Positions 10,861 through 22,971 of a DNA stretch of 64,000 nucleotides are shown here, one piece after another. Position 1 is the stretch's first letter, and the number at the start of each line of letters is the position of its first letter. The notes beneath the pieces were generated by a model. That model was not told the origin of the DNA, searched no databases, and saw only the letters and a program-made list of their open reading frames with translations. The position numbers and the translations under genes were made by a program. The DNA is from Siphonodentalium dalli (taxonomy: Eukaryota > Mollusca > Scaphopoda > Gadilida > Siphonodentaliidae), in contig CP136066.1 in assembly GCA_032622095.1 (NCBI GenBank), forward strand, positions 44,715,835 to 44,779,834. Reading direction: 5' to 3'.

Positions 10861-12007
10861 TGAAATAGTCTCCTCTGTGCCCATTGATTACATTTAATTT
10901 TCGATTGTTTTATATGAACTCCTTGCTCAAATTAGCATTTAAATTTAAATTTAATTGTTTTAATTCTACAACATTTTGATTTTAAATTAAAAAAATTTAA
11001 TTTAATTTAATTATTGTATGTTTTTAGATTGAACTGCTGACTCAATTTATCATTTAACAAAAACAAAACAAATAAAATTCAATTTAAATAAAAAATATAA
11101 AATTAAAAAAACAAATGCTGTTATAACATCCGCCAGGGACACACGAGTCAACACGACAAATTTGGTTGAAATCGGTCCAGGGCTCTGGGAGAAAAATCGC
11201 GAACAGACAGATCTCACTCTTTTATATACATAGCCACCCCGGAGAACATGAATTCTTTTCGCCTTTAATTGTGAAAAATATGACAAGCGTCATGCAAAAT
11301 GAAAATATGTTTTACAACCATGAATAAATTTCCAACATCATGGCGATAATAGACGGAAATTTCAGTACATTATGATTTGACACCAAAAATGTTTGAATAT
11401 AGCCAATTTAACACTGAATGTATGCATGGATATCAAAATTAGGGTGAAGAAAGATGGCATCAGAATTTGTGTGTAGCCAAAGACCGGCTCAGTCGCTGTT
11501 TAGTCGCAAATATCAGCTAATAATTATTTGATTGACAGCTGTGGAAATGTCCATAATTCCGGACGCTTAGAAGTATGTGATAATGTCCAATGTTTGACCA
11601 TTTTAAATGAGATACGACAACCCCAAAATAAAAAATTTGGTGGCTTACAACTCTGGTATTTATACTCAGAATTAAAAAATAAATCTTTCTTGCTGTATGG
11701 TCATCAATATTCAGGAAATACATACATCTAAATAGGCGAGTTTCGTCACGAAAAAAATATTCGAATTTTTTTGCCCCCCCCCCCCCCCCCTCTCCACAGT
11801 GTATAAAATATTACAAATATTATACCGACCCTGTCCAGGTTTGTATGAAAACAAAATTTTAGATGCTTACGTTTGCTAGAAATTTCGCGTTTCTACTGCC
11901 ATTAGATTATGAGAATTTCCAATAAAACGGAAAACAGCTCCAATAGAAAAACAATATACTCTTTTCATCGGTTACACCATGGAAGTATAATACAGTGAAA
12001 GTTCTCT
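10861..12007. other. No gene seen; poly-C tract and dispersed repeat copy 2
   Basis: Low-complexity TTAAATTTAA-rich DNA lies near 10930-11010. A pure (C)17 tract occupies 11774-11790. Positions 11858-11998 are the second copy of the dispersed repeat at 8827-8960. No coding region is supported. Confidence 0.55.
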
Positions 12008-12310
12008 AAACTCCGTTCATCTCGTCTACAATCAGTAATTTCTCGGCTTTGTTCAAGTGTTTATATGGTTTTTGCCTTAAAAATTTGCGCTATTCATTAA
12101 ATAATGAATTAAGTGTACTTTCTCTCGGCTTCCTTCAACTCGTCTATAGCCAGTACTTTCACAGCTGCATGTGTGCAAGTTTTTATATGTTTTTGCTGTT
12201 ATTGTCTTAAAATTTGCGTTATTTATTAAATAATAGTGTACTTTCTCTCAGCTTCCTTCATCTCGTCTGTAGCCAGTAATTTCACAACTGCATGTGTTCC
12301 AGTGTTTATA
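12008..12310. repeat. ~115-bp tandem repeat, about 2.6 copies
   Basis: Units share TTCATCTCGTCT, AGCCAGTA.TTTC, GTGTTTATATG and TTGCGTTATTCATTAAATAAT. The last unit is partial. Non-coding. Confidence 0.7.
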
Positions 12311-12867
12311 CATAAGTGAGATAAACTCTCTTTATTCATATTATATCTGGAATAGATTAACGACATCGGTCATTCATTCTGAAAACAGTCGTGATCGCGA
12401 GCCGCCATGCCAAATTCCATGCCAAATTTCATTCAGATACGATAACCGAATGCGGTATATTTGACAGACGGACACAGTCAATCTAATATACATAACAATT
12501 TTCTTCAAAAATAGACGTATGGTAACCACTCTTTATAGTTTATGCGGACACTCAGTGTTTGTACTAGTAGTAAAATAGCACCGGGTGACTCCGGCTTAAT
12601 TAGCGTCTGGTTATATATACACACACAGTCAACTAAAAGCACACCTTTAATATTTAGTAGAGGGTGCATTGGTCGCTCTGGGAATTTTACCTCATCGATC
12701 AATATATAGATCGCCGGCACCTTCTGCGACCACTGCAGATAATTACCATGTAATGGGAATATGTTGAATATTATGTCCCCATAATCTTTGTCGCAAACGA
12801 AATGGTTACATTCAATATACGATACATTAGGGGCTGGAATTCCTTTCGCAAAGTATTTGTTTAACGA

Positions 12868-12955
12868 AGAAAGTGTGAGAGAGATAGAGAGGGGGGAGGA
12901 GAGAGATAGAGAGGGAGAGAGAGAGGGAGAGAGACAGAGAGAGCGAGAGACATTG
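12868..12955 (+). repeat. GA-rich microsatellite
   Basis: Imperfect (GA)n/(GAGAGG)n tract. It produces an Arg/Glu-rich artefactual ORF. Confidence 0.9.
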
Positions 12956-12959
12956 AAGA

Positions 12960-13900
12960 AAGGGAGTCAAAATGGGGTATGGATTATTTTAGAGAACGTT
13001 AATGATTTCTGCCGATTTGACGGCCCATCCAAATAGCCCCTACAAAAACACAGACCCCAACCCATCACCCCGAGGGGTGAAAATGGGGTATGAACCATTT
13101 TTCGAGAATGGTAAGGATTTCGGCCGATTTGACGGCACGGGTGGGTGGCCCGCCCCAAATACCACAAGAAACACCACTACCCCCACCAATCATCCCCGGG
13201 GTACCATCCCTCGGGGGTGAAAATGGGGTATGGACCATTTTCGAGAACTGTAAGGATTTCGGCCGATTTAACAGCATGGGTGGGTGCCCCGTCCCAAATA
13301 CCCCAAAGAAACACCCCTCCCCAACCATCACCCCCGGGGGTACCACATCGAGGAGGGTATGGACCATTTTCGAGAATGGTAAGGATTTCGGCCGATTTGA
13401 TGGCAGGGGTGGGTGGCCCGCCCCAAATACCGCCTAGAACCACCCTACGCCCATCCATCACCCCGGGGGTACCACCCCGAGGGGGTGAAAATGGGGTATG
13501 GACCATTTTCGAGAACGGTAAGGATTTCGGCCGATTTGACGGTATGGGTGGGTTGCCCGCCCCAAATACCCACTAGAAACACCCGTACCCCCACCCATCA
13601 CCCCCGAGGGGTACCATCTCGAGGTTATGGACCATTTTCGAGAACGTTAAGGAATTGGGCCGATTTGACGGCATGGGTGGTGGCCCGCCCCCCAAATATC
13701 CATGGTCCAAACACCTCAACCCTCACCCGGGGGTACCACCCCGAGGCGGTGAAAATCGGGTTTGGACCATTTTAATCCTCGTTCCTTATTCGCAAATATG
13801 TCTCTTCGGCCCGTACCAAATACCCCCTAGAAACCAATACCCCCAGAACGCCGTCACCCCAAATACCCCATAGAAATACATACCCACCCCTACCTCTCAC
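12960..13900 (+). repeat. ~110-140 bp GC-rich tandem repeat, about 7 units
   Basis: Each unit contains GTGAAAATGGGGTATGGACC, ATTTTCGAGAA.GGTAAGG, ATTTCGGCCGATTTGACGG, GGTGGGTGGCCCGCCCCAAA and a CCACCCATCACCCC spacer. Landmarks fall near 12968, 13080, 13220, 13355, 13488, 13622 and 13752. Open frames of 100-143 codons on both strands result from the repeat and are not called as genes. Confidence 0.88.
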
Positions 13901-14286
13901 CCCGGGGTAGGAACCATCCATTCTTCAAATGCATACACAACTAAAAGACACGCGGTCTTTGTCTAGACCGGTCTTCAGTAATGTCAAATATCTCGGGCAA
14001 AAATCTGTAATTTTGCGTGTTGCATATTTTAAGATGTGCCGCAGTCCATGATCAAAATATGGGCACAATCGAAAATGAGTGTCATATTTTTTTAACGCCC
14101 CAAATTCTTGACAGCGTTACAGACATACACAACAAACACAGAGACAAATACTGGGCTTTTATATAGTACAATGTATCATATCGACATTTGATTACTCTGA
14201 GTTTTGATGCAAATTGATGGATGGGTTCCGAAACAGAAGAAATAGTAATTTAGGGGTATTAATATACAGTTATCGCCCGCGATTGA
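13901..14286. other. No gene seen
   Basis: Unique non-coding sequence between the tandem block and the hairpin. Confidence 0.4.
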
Positions 14287-14396
14287 GTGAGACACGGGGA
14301 TTTGTCGCCCGCTCGAGACCTGGAATGTCACCCGAGGACCGCCAGGCCCGAGGGTGACATTCCAGGTCGAGAGCGGCGACAAATCCCCGTGTCTCA
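14287..14396. repeat. GC-rich near-perfect palindrome
   Basis: GTGAGACACGGGGATTTGTC at the left pairs with GACAAATCCCCGTGTCTCAC at the right. The arms continue through ACCTGGAATGTCACCC/GGGTGACATTCCAGGT to a loop of about 15 bp. It is a strong hairpin, probably a MITE core. Confidence 0.85.
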
Positions 14397-15449
14397 CGAA
14401 AAGAAGGGTGATAACTGTTTTGTTATCTGACAAAGGAGTACACACGAACCTCCTTAATAGCAGGCATAAATGTGCGCATATATTCTTTAATCCAGTTCGA
14501 AAAGTAAATTTTCTGTTGGAACCATCGCTATTTAGAAAATAAAACATTCATAATCTGGATCAATTAACAGACCTGTCATTTGCGCAGCTATTCTCCGGTC
14601 AGTTTGCTGGTTGCATGGTGGAAATCGGTTCACGGAAAGAGGAGTAAAGCAATTTCGAAGTTGAGTAGCCATGCAGCGAAATGTTTGGTTTCGTTTCAAA
14701 TGACACCGACAGACGTGTTCTTTTCCAGATCGCTAAAATGTGAAACTAACACGTTGTAGTAGTGCAAGAAGAAATTGACATATGTCACAGATTGTAACGC
14801 AACATACGGGTATTCTCTGAATGTATTGAAGAAAAGAAATAGTCAATTGATAAACAGTAAAGAGTGGCTATTTGAACTAGTACATAAATGTATTTGTAAC
14901 GTATGCACATCATATGTGCGATTGCCTGCAGCACACACCAACTGCATAATAAGGTTTATTATATGACTCAATCATTATTTACGTTGGAAAGTATGTCATA
15001 AATCAATTTCATATGAACTACTAGTTCATATCACCTTCCGATAATTTGATTGGTTTGTTGACAAAAGTGTGTTCTGACTGGCTGAATGGCAGCCTGAGCC
15101 GAACCGCATCTCTAACTAAATGCAGGTCAAATTCGTGCGCGTCAATCAACGCGATGCAGAAATTCTCGCAATTATAATCTTGAAATATATAGTTTTGGAC
15201 ATTGTTATACGATAAATAGAATATGTAATTCGTATTTATCTAATAAACATACGATATAATGTCACAAACTGAGAACAGAATAGCGCACTATATCTTCGCG
15301 TGCATATTATTTCTGCTAGTTCACCAGGTGTAATTGGGCTTCCGGTGCAATGAAGTGACGTCACATTAAACTTTTGCTGCCGATGTCATATAGCTATTTA
15401 GTGATTTGTGTGCGTTTTGGACATCATAATTAATTTATAGGTGTCATAT
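14397..15449. other. No gene seen
   Basis: AT-rich. The segment GATAAATAGAATATGTAAT at 15211 recurs as the arm of the fold-back just downstream. Confidence 0.4.
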
Positions 15450-15586
15450 GATAAATAGAATATGTAATAGTGTTTCTCTCATATGATATTTATGAAACTC
15501 GTCACGAATTTTCAAACTGAAAGTTCTTAGACTCGTTTCATAAATATCATATGAGAGAAACACTCATTTGATATCCTCTATTTATC
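15450..15586. repeat. Fold-back repeat
   Basis: Outer arms GATAAATAG.../...CTATTTATC. Inner arms GTGTTTCTCTCATATGATAT and its complement pair over ~29 bp around a 40-bp loop. Confidence 0.8.
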
Positions 15587-16093
15587 TATTTGTCCCACGG
15601 TCTTTATTATTGATATAAAAATGTCCAATAGGAACATTACACATTATAACGGATTTGTGTCCGCGATAACACCATTTATACATAGCGTGCTTTAATTGCA
15701 ACTAAAAAAACACACAATTATGCAAATTAGCAAACACCACAGTTCGCGGTTGTTATGATACAGTGGGGTTTATAAAAACAGTGTTTTCGAAAAATTGTTA
15801 GAGAGCTGCGAGAGTGTCTCTGCACTGAGTTCTTCGTAGTTGTATGTTTACTGGTAATAGCTGAGCGGTCAATAAATGAGACAATGTTACCCTCGAGGGT
15901 AATAAGGTGATTTACGGCCCGCCATGTGACGCACTCTCATCCAATCAGAAGAGAGGAAAATGGGATGAAATGTGATGAAGGATAACAAATCGATTATGCA
16001 TCATTAAGAGTTTAAATATTTGCCCGACTATATGGCCAGCTTTGTCCAAACACGGTGGTTACCAATGTGCGCTTCTTTCTCAGTATGCCTGAT

Positions 16094-16226
16094 CAAGCCT
16101 TGAAATAGAGTGTATGTCATTTGCAGAATGAGGTCCCCAGAGGGTGAATTTAGTGATGCTACCCCGCATAGCGGGCTAGCATCACCAAATTCACCATCTG
16201 GGGACCTCATTCTGCTTACACCTCAG
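16094..16226 (+). mobile_element. hAT-like MITE fragment (family of 50410-50645)
   Basis: It begins CAAGCCTTGAAATAG like the complete copy at 50410. It contains the palindrome GCAGAATGAGGTCCCCAGAG...CTGGGGACCTCATTCTGC around GCTAGCATCACC, then CTTACACCTCAG. The right terminus is missing. Confidence 0.8.
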
Positions 16227-16551
16227 AATAAGTCGCCAGTGTAGCTGTCATTCTTGGGAAGGTCAATGTACGCAAATGGTCATTTAGTGTTTCACAGCAA
16301 TGGTGAAGTGCTGGAAGACATGCATATACACTGATATGGAAGAATGGCTATAATGACTGAAGTAAAAGTTTAATTTTCAAAAGCTTTTCACAATGATTTT
16401 GTTTGAATAGACATAATCATTGATGCTTATTCTTTTTTTTTCTTTTTTTTATAATTTATTCATCTTTTTTGTTACAATTCGTTTTAATTTTTATTTTAAT
16501 TTCATGGGAAAAAATCTGGATAAATAAATATGTTTGTAAATGTATGTGAAG

Positions 16552-17166
16552 TCAATCATTAGAGAGGATTTTGTATTGGGCTTGGACACTGTCCCACTTC
16601 TTTCCAAAAGTTATTTTTGTATTTTTGATATACATACATTTGTTTTCAATTTGGTATTGGCACATAAAGACACTAAAATCACTGTCCATATTAAGTTCTA
16701 CCTCTTTGCATCTGGTGACGTAAATATATCTTTTCATGAGTAATATAGCATTATTAATTGCATGAAAGCTTTCTTTTATATCTAAACTAAACATGATGTC
16801 CTAATTCCACAGAGCCTTTTCTAACTTACAATATTGCATTAAAATTTCAGACAGTTTTTTCCATAAAAATTCTACTTTAATGCAAGAAGCAATAGCATGT
16901 TCGATTGTTTCCCTTGCAGTTTTACAGAATGTGCACATGCTAGAGTCCTTTATTTTACATTTCTCTAGAAAAGTGTTGGTTACCAAAATACCATGATTAA
17001 TTTGGAATTGAAAGGCTTGCAATTTTGTGTCTTTGTTAATTAGGAATGGCCTCATATATATTTTCTGCCATTTGAAATGTTCTGGCTCTAAGTTCAGTCT
17101 ATGTGTCCACCCAATTTGTGCACACGGTTTATTCTGAACAAGGATTTTGATGAGTTCCCAATACAA
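16552..17166 (-). pseudogene. LINE ORF2 C-terminal region with CCHC finger
   Basis: Two adjacent pieces of ORF2. The first (17166-16801) contains FKWQKIYMRPFLINKDTKLQ, then INHGILVTNTFLEKC and CTFCKTARETIEHAIASC. The last is a C-x2-C-x8-H-x4-C finger as found at the C-terminus of many LINE polymerases. The second (16794-16552) contains FHAINNAILLMKRYIYVTRC and a final KKW, typical of the last ~80 residues of L1/Tx1 ORF2. A frame break lies between them. Confidence 0.85.
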
Positions 17167-17211
17167 AAACTTGTTGAGATACTTCTCAAGAACTATTTTT
17201 TGAAGAATATT

Positions 17212-17628
17212 TTATTGGATAATATTTGAGAGTTTCATTTTAGATTCTTTCATTTCCCTACGCCATTGACTCGGGATTGCCATTATAAGCCCATGAAGGG
17301 TGAGATAATTGATCTTTAATCCATGTGTAGTGTATATTTCTTCAGTAGTCATGAAAGATCCATCAACATTCAGTACTAGTATATCATTAACATATAAGAC
17401 TTGTCTGTCTATCCAATCTTTAAACTGGACAGGTTTATTCTGAATTTTTATATGAAGATTATGGAAAATTGGTTGGCTCCAGCAATTGCCATTTACAGGT
17501 TCTTTGACTAATAATGCATAAGCTGATATGACATCTTTCCAGAACGGATTAAAGGATTTTGAGGTATTTAGAAGACTATGTTTACCGAGGTTAGTATTGA
17601 TGTCCCCTCCCAAATTTATTTGCGGCAT
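17212..17628 (-). pseudogene. LINE ORF2 connector region
   Basis: A 138-codon open stretch with SFNPFWKDVISAYA, FKDWIDRQVLYVNDIL and GLIMAIPSQW, a layout seen between the RT and the finger in Tx1-type ORF2. It has no catalytic role of its own and is cut from its neighbours by frameshifts. Confidence 0.7.
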
Positions 17629-18049
17629 CTATAAAACATTCAGAAAAATCAAAAGCGTCCAGAAATTTTTGAGCCATGTCAATTTCAGAGATTTAGAAAA
17701 TATTTTCAGGTCTGGTAAGTTGAACCCCTCTGATTCAATATACGGTTACCTTTCCGATGTGTGACAGTGTCCACAAAGCCCAATGTTTTAATATATTTTC
17801 CATACTTTCCTTCTTTCTTATCCAGTTTTCATTTACCAGATAGGGACCCATCGTATCGAATATGAAACCAAGAGATTTAAATTTTCCTTTTATATTCCAT
17901 TTCAAATCAATAGAGGTGTTAATTGTTTGTTGAGAACCCTTATTAGCTCCGAACCATACGGCTTCATATTTTAAAAAAATTGGCTTTTAGGCCTGATATT
18001 GATTCAAACTCTTTTATAACACAAATAGCTTATTCGAGTGATTCCTTGC

Positions 18050-18780
18050 TTTCATCTAAAACAGAGTGGAGTCATCCACATAAGGACTTATTTTATATTC
18101 TCTGTCATTCAGGTTGATTCCTACTATTGTGTCGTTTGATTTTATTGCCCCTGAGAAAATTTCAATGCAGAGGATAAAAAGGTAAGGAGATAATGGGTCC
18201 CCCCTGTCTCACTCTTTCAATTACAAATGATTTTGAGAGTTGACCATTATTAATGACAAGACCATTTGCTTCGTTATACAAAGTTGTCACCCATCTACAA
18301 AATGATTGTCCAAAGCCGACCATTTTAAATATTTTTTGGATGAAATTCCAGTCTATAGAGTCAAAAGATTTTTCATAATCGAGTAGGAGCATCAAACCTG
18401 GTATTTCTTCATTCTTACATTCAATGAATAAGTCATACATCAGACGAGTACATTAACCAATAAAACGGCCTTTTTAAAATCCTGTCTGTGTTTCACTAAT
18501 TAGAGCGTTCAGTTGAGTTTTCATTCTGCTTGCAATTGCAGAGGCTGCTAATTTATAATCTACATTCAATAGTGTGATTGGTCTCAGATTCTTTATGTAT
18601 GCCTTGTCTTTTCCAGGTTTTGGTATACATGTTATCAATCCCTGTCGTTGTGTTACTGACATTTTTCCAATTGCATAATAATTTATTGATTTGAACAAGA
18701 AAGGTGATATGTCATTCCAAAACAATTTGTTAAACTATGCAGTGTATCCATCAATTCCGGGAGATTTGTTATTTTTCATG
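18050..18780 (-). pseudogene. LINE ORF2 reverse transcriptase domain
   Basis: Ordered blocks: KSPGIDG, then MSVTQRQGLITCIPKPGKD, LRPITLLNVDYKL, QTGF.KGRFIG, LLLDYEKSFDSIDW, then RQGGP. A separated YVDDSTLF lies near 18075. RNA-templated DNA synthesis at target-primed nicks is the family role. Here the catalytic box reads YVDD rather than YADD, the RQGCP box has Gly in place of Cys, and stops sit after QTGF and after YTA, so the copy is inactive. Confidence 0.88.
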
Positions 18781-19531
18781 GACTTTAAAGCCGAAAGAAG
18801 TTCTTGATTTTCTATGAGTCCTTCGCACGACCGTGTGTCTTCTTGTGTTTTAGTTTCAATAAATGGATTATTGTTATCTAAATTTTTTTTTTAGAAGTGC
18901 TTCATTCGCTGTTACCTTGTGAGCTTTATAGAGAGAGATTCATAAAATAGTTTTTTGTTCCTCAAGAATTTCTACTATGTCTGTGATTGTGGAATTGTCA
19001 TCGCGTATGACTTTCGGAATTAATTTTTCTGTATAGTTTCGTTTTTCTAGGTGTGCAAAATATTTTGTATTTTTCCCCCATCGGCCAGCCATTTTGCCTT
19101 TGCCCTGGCTATTAATCCCATAACCTCACAATGTCTTAATACATTTAGTTCTTTTTCTAGTTTATCTATCAAAATATTATACCGTATGTCCTTTGTCTCA
19201 TCATATGGTTGTTGGTTTTGTTTGATTTTTTCTTTTCTTCGAGAGCTTCTTTACTTTTCAACCTATCTTTTTTCTTTTTAGCGCAATATGGAATAGTAAA
19301 TACCTCTTATTTTTAGTTTGATCATTTCCCATAACATTTGATGGTCAGTATTCGCTGGAAGCTTTTGTTCACTTCTGATTTGTATTACTGTTTTATCTAT
19401 TGTGTCCTTAACCAATGATACATCGTTTGGATCTCCAAGAAGGGAGTTATTAAATTTCCAGGTACCCTGTCCTCTTTTCTGACATGAATGATGAATGGCA
19501 GTTTCATGTGAGATTTGTATTTAAGTCCTAT

Positions 19532-20044
19532 ATATTTACACACTAAGTGTTGTCATCACTAAATCCAGCATTCTGATTGGTCGGCGCCCACGTGGCTAGT
19601 TGCAGTTATTTCTCGGTGAATGCGTAACGCCTCATAACACCAAGCTAATAACACCATCGATACGTCATTAGGTTTGGAAAGACGAACGCGTAATGCTTTG
19701 GGCGCATTTTGACTCGCGCAGGATTGACTTAATACATCATCGGGTTTCAACATGAAGAGAAATTGTTCCTATTAACTTTTGCCAAGGGTGCTATTGGGTA
19801 TTTTGGGCTGATCTTGTCACGATACACTTTTCGATTTAAATATATTTACAAAAGCGGCTTTTTCGCTAAATGTATATAAATATAAGGATTAACTGTCATG
19901 TGGACTATTTTTATGGAGATGTAACGGTGAGGTAAGTGGACATAACTTGTATGTAAAACCCTTCGGGTTTTACACAAGTTATGTCCACTTACCTCACCGT
20001 TACATCTCCATAAAAACAGTCCACATGACAGTTAATCCTTATAT
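19532..20044 (+). mobile_element. Non-autonomous element with terminal perfect hairpin (copy 1)
   Basis: It starts near TTTACACACTAAGTG and continues with CACTAAATCCAGCATTCTG and GCGCCCACGTGGCTAGTTGC. It ends in a ~160-bp hairpin whose arms are AAGGATTAACTGTCATGTGG and complement, with GTAAAACCCTTCGGGTTTTAC at the tip. It is inserted in the LINE endonuclease-RT linker next to TATA on each side. An inverted relative lies at 54285-55226. Confidence 0.8.
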
Positions 20045-20049
20045 TAGCT

Positions 20050-21165
20050 GCCTATACAAATGGTTCCAGTTCTTTTGATATAAGAAAGTAATCAAGTCTA
20101 CTACATTTCTGTTTGGCTCCATACCAGGTGTATCTCTTAACTGTTTGGTTGTTCTGTCTCCAGATATCTATTAAGCCAAGTTCTGACATAATATTTTGTT
20201 TTTTTAATTTTCACGACTTTTGAGATTATTTTCTCTGAAATAACGATATGTGTCTAGTTCATAATCTTGTACAACATTCCAGTCACCAACCCAGATACTT
20301 GACAGATTGGCAATTTCCACAACTTTTTTTCAAAAAATTGAGGATAATCTTTACTGGGACCATAAACAGTCACAAGTGATAGACTTTCATTCTGAAATGT
20401 TATGTCAATTATAATATAGTTGCCATTAGGATCTGGAATGGTGTTATCTATTTTATATTCGAAGGAGCCATTGGAACCAATTAATATGCCTCTACTACAT
20501 CTGTTGAAGGAAGCAAATTTCATTTGAGTGCCCCATTCAGATCGCCCAATTTTTTCACTTTGCTTTGAAGAGTGAGCATCTATTAAAATACATATGTAAC
20601 CCGCCATATCAAATCCAGTCGTAAGTCGGGATTATTTTTACCCTGTGCTAATGCATTCTCTTATATATGCGAGTCGACCATAGGTCGCCTCGCATATATA
20701 AGAGAATGCATTGGCCTAACAAATTTTTATCATTTTTTTAAAATAAATGTTTCTGACAATTTTTAGGACATAAAATAAAAAACATCCATTACCCTGCAGG
20801 GAGCCCCACACATATATAGAAGCATATAGAAGAGTGTCGTCTGCTCACGTTTGTCTGGGGATCTGTATGGGTGAAATTATAAAATTGTTAAAGAATACAA
20901 GAAAAAATTATTAGAATTGTAAAAAATTGTTAGGCCAATGCATTCTCTTATATATGCGAGGCGACCTATGGTCGACTCGCATATATAAGAGAATGCATTG
21001 GCACAGGGTAAAAAAATCCTGACTTACGACTGGTTTTGATATGGCGGGTCACATATGTCATAATCTTTTCGGAGTCTATTGAAAAAGTCTTCACGTTTGA
21101 TTACATCTGAAGCCAAACATCTGCCACATATTGTGGAATTGAGTTATAGAAAAGCCGAACACAAG
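20050..21165 (-). pseudogene. LINE ORF2 endonuclease domain (split by a MITE)
   Basis: The first part (21165-21053) reads LASDVIKREDFFNRLRKDYD. It continues after the MITE with ICILIDAHSSKQSEKIGRSE, SRGILIGSNGSFEYKI, IIIDITFQNESLSLVTVYGP and, near 20100, YTWYGAKQKCSRLDYFLIS. This is the APE-type endonuclease of Tx1/L1 LINEs, which nicks target DNA. In intact relatives the DI..LQE.H motif carries a catalytic Glu; here it reads ILIDAH, so the site is damaged. Deleting the MITE and one ATAT copy rejoins the two parts in frame. Confidence 0.85.
20596..21052. mobile_element. Hairpin MITE, ATAT/TA type, copy C
   Basis: Ends GTAACCCGCC...GGCGGGTCAC flanked by ATAT (20592-20595, 21053-21056). Two inverted palindromes (about 20646-20716 and 20933-21003). 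It sits inside the LINE endonuclease codons for Tyr-Asp-Ile. Confidence 0.9.
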
Positions 21166-21175
21166 CTTCTGTTGG

Positions 21176-21310
21176 GTCTAACTAAAAGCCGACCGCACCC
21201 GTCCGCACCTCCACCAAGGGTCAGAGCCCGATGGGGCTTGCCCTATCGTGCAGAATATACCTGTATATACCAAAGTTCCAATCCCCAAGTCGATAGCTCG
21301 TTAACCCCCT
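21176..21310 (+). repeat. Fragment of the dispersed repeat at 44048-44790
   Basis: CTAACTAAAAGCCGACCGC, GGGTCAGAGCCCGATGG, TATCGTGCAGAATA and CCAAAGTTCCAATCCCCAAG match the complement of 44640-44785. Non-coding. Confidence 0.75.
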
Positions 21311-21983
21311 AACTTACGACAGGTTCCGTCAGGTACGGAAAAATCCAAAATGGCACCGACCGCACCTCACCTGGCATGCACTATTAAAAATGCCATCGCA
21401 AATTATGTGAGAAACATTTAGCAGCTTGGGGACCAACTGCTTCTATCGTACTAATTTAGAAAATAAGCGATAACCGTAAACACGATAGTTCGTATAATAT
21501 ACGGTATTCATTGTTTATTTTCTGTTCACATTGTCACCGTAATTATTATGGCAGAAACCGTAAATAATAATGGGTTTTCGTATATAATATACAGTGGTCA
21601 CCGTTTATTTCTTTTTATGGAGTCATCGTAATTTTAATAACGGGTCCAATAGCTGCGTCGGTTTCTGTGGTTTTTCATGGTGGTTTTTTTTAACAGTGCA
21701 GTTTTGTGTGCGTGAAATGTGATGTTGGATTGCATCCTAAATTTGGTTTTGCCACATTTCATAGGCTGGATGTCAGTTCTCGATATAACTCAGCTATTCA
21801 TATCATCGAGTTCTGAGCTATCAGCTAAAGGATTTGGCAAGCTTATGGACTCATGTACCTATTTATGACAACGTATATCTTGCACCATGTTTGGTTCTCA
21901 CAAACTTACATGAAGCAGTGCATAACTGACATACAGAACCTCAACGGAATGGTAATGTGACGAACGTTTTCGCGTCGGTTTAT

Positions 21984-22342
21984 CCCTTTACCCAACAGAA
22001 CGGCCCTGTGCCAATGCATTCTCTTATATAAGAGAATGCATTGGCTTAACACATTAAAAATTATAAAATTGTTAAAGAATGTAAGAAAAAATGGTAAAAA
22101 GTGTTAAAAAAAGATTTTTTTTAGGCCAATGCATTCTCTTATATATGCGAGGCGACCTATGGTCGACTCGCATATATAAGAGAATGCATTGGCACAGGGC
22201 ATAACTGTAACTATCACAATGTGGTCAAGGAGCCGGTTCCAATGATATCCATATTTGTATGGTTCTATTGAGACAGACCGAAGATATTTTAGGCTGTTGA
22301 AGCTTTATTTGGCCGTTTTTGGCCGGTTTGTTGGGTAAAGGG
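21984..22342. mobile_element. Hairpin MITE, TTAA type, copy with TTAT flanks
   Basis: Ends CCCTTTACCCAACA...TGTTGGGTAAAGGG, as in piggyBac-related elements. The flanks are TTAT on both sides (21980-21983, 22343-22346) instead of TTAA. The left palindrome has lost its centre; the right one (22127-22197) is complete. The right subterminal region contains CACAATGTGGTCAAGGAGCC. Confidence 0.9.
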
Positions 22343-22346
22343 TTAT

Positions 22347-22971
22347 GCAGCGTTGTAACTAGAGCTTTCAAATTGTAACTTGCGGTGTAGCACATCGGTG
22401 CGGTAGAGTTCAGCGCATTCTCATAACTGTTTTATTCTGTATTTATCACGCAATAACACACATGCCAGTGGGTATCAATTCATAGTTCTTGATGAGACCA
22501 AATGTGATTTCATGCTGCATGCTCTAATTAAATAGTTGAAACGAACATAACTCTACCATGAGCATACATAACGTCCCTTATAAAGGATGGTCCTTTGACT
22601 GGGTGAAACTTTGGGAAAAGACCCTCTACGTTACCATCCACTGTTGATTTTTCCCGTTACTATCCTGAAACTATCTAATATCATAAAAATAATTAAGAAG
22701 ACAAACTTATGCATATATGGGTTAAACAAATTTTTTTTCTCTACAATTTCATTTAAGAGCAAACTTATCGCAAACCTTTGCATCCAATCTAAGCTGTACT
22801 GTATGTTTCACATTTCAAATGTAAAAGAAACGCAAAACGGTCAACAATTTCGACCCGAAGGCCGCATTCACACATTGGTAAATGTATCCGTTATTTATTT
22901 TTGCAGGAATTTCGTGATATAATGCCATATTATGGTGCCCGAATATGAACGGCAACATGCCTATAAATAGA
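22347..22971. other. No gene seen
   Basis: AT-rich. The 103-codon ORF at 22611-22922 is Lys/Phe/Ile-rich with no known motif. Confidence 0.35.

Larger units (their letters stand above)
16431..21170 (-). mobile_element. Tx1/L1-like LINE, 5'-truncated, with two nested insertions
   Basis: On the minus strand the order is endonuclease (21165-20050), linker, reverse transcriptase (~18780-18050), C-terminal region with a CCHC finger and the end of ORF2 at 16552. A 3' UTR and a T-rich run at 16431-16450 (poly-A on the element strand) follow. The endonuclease and RT sequences are of the Tx1/L1 type. The N-terminal part of the endonuclease and any ORF1 are missing. Two non-autonomous elements (19532-20044 and 20596-21052) split the coding region. 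Many stops and shifts show it is dead. Confidence 0.88.

Noticed and set aside
13065-13775. ORFs of 100-143 codons on both strands
   Set aside because: They follow a ~135-bp GC-rich tandem repeat and overlap each other on opposite strands.
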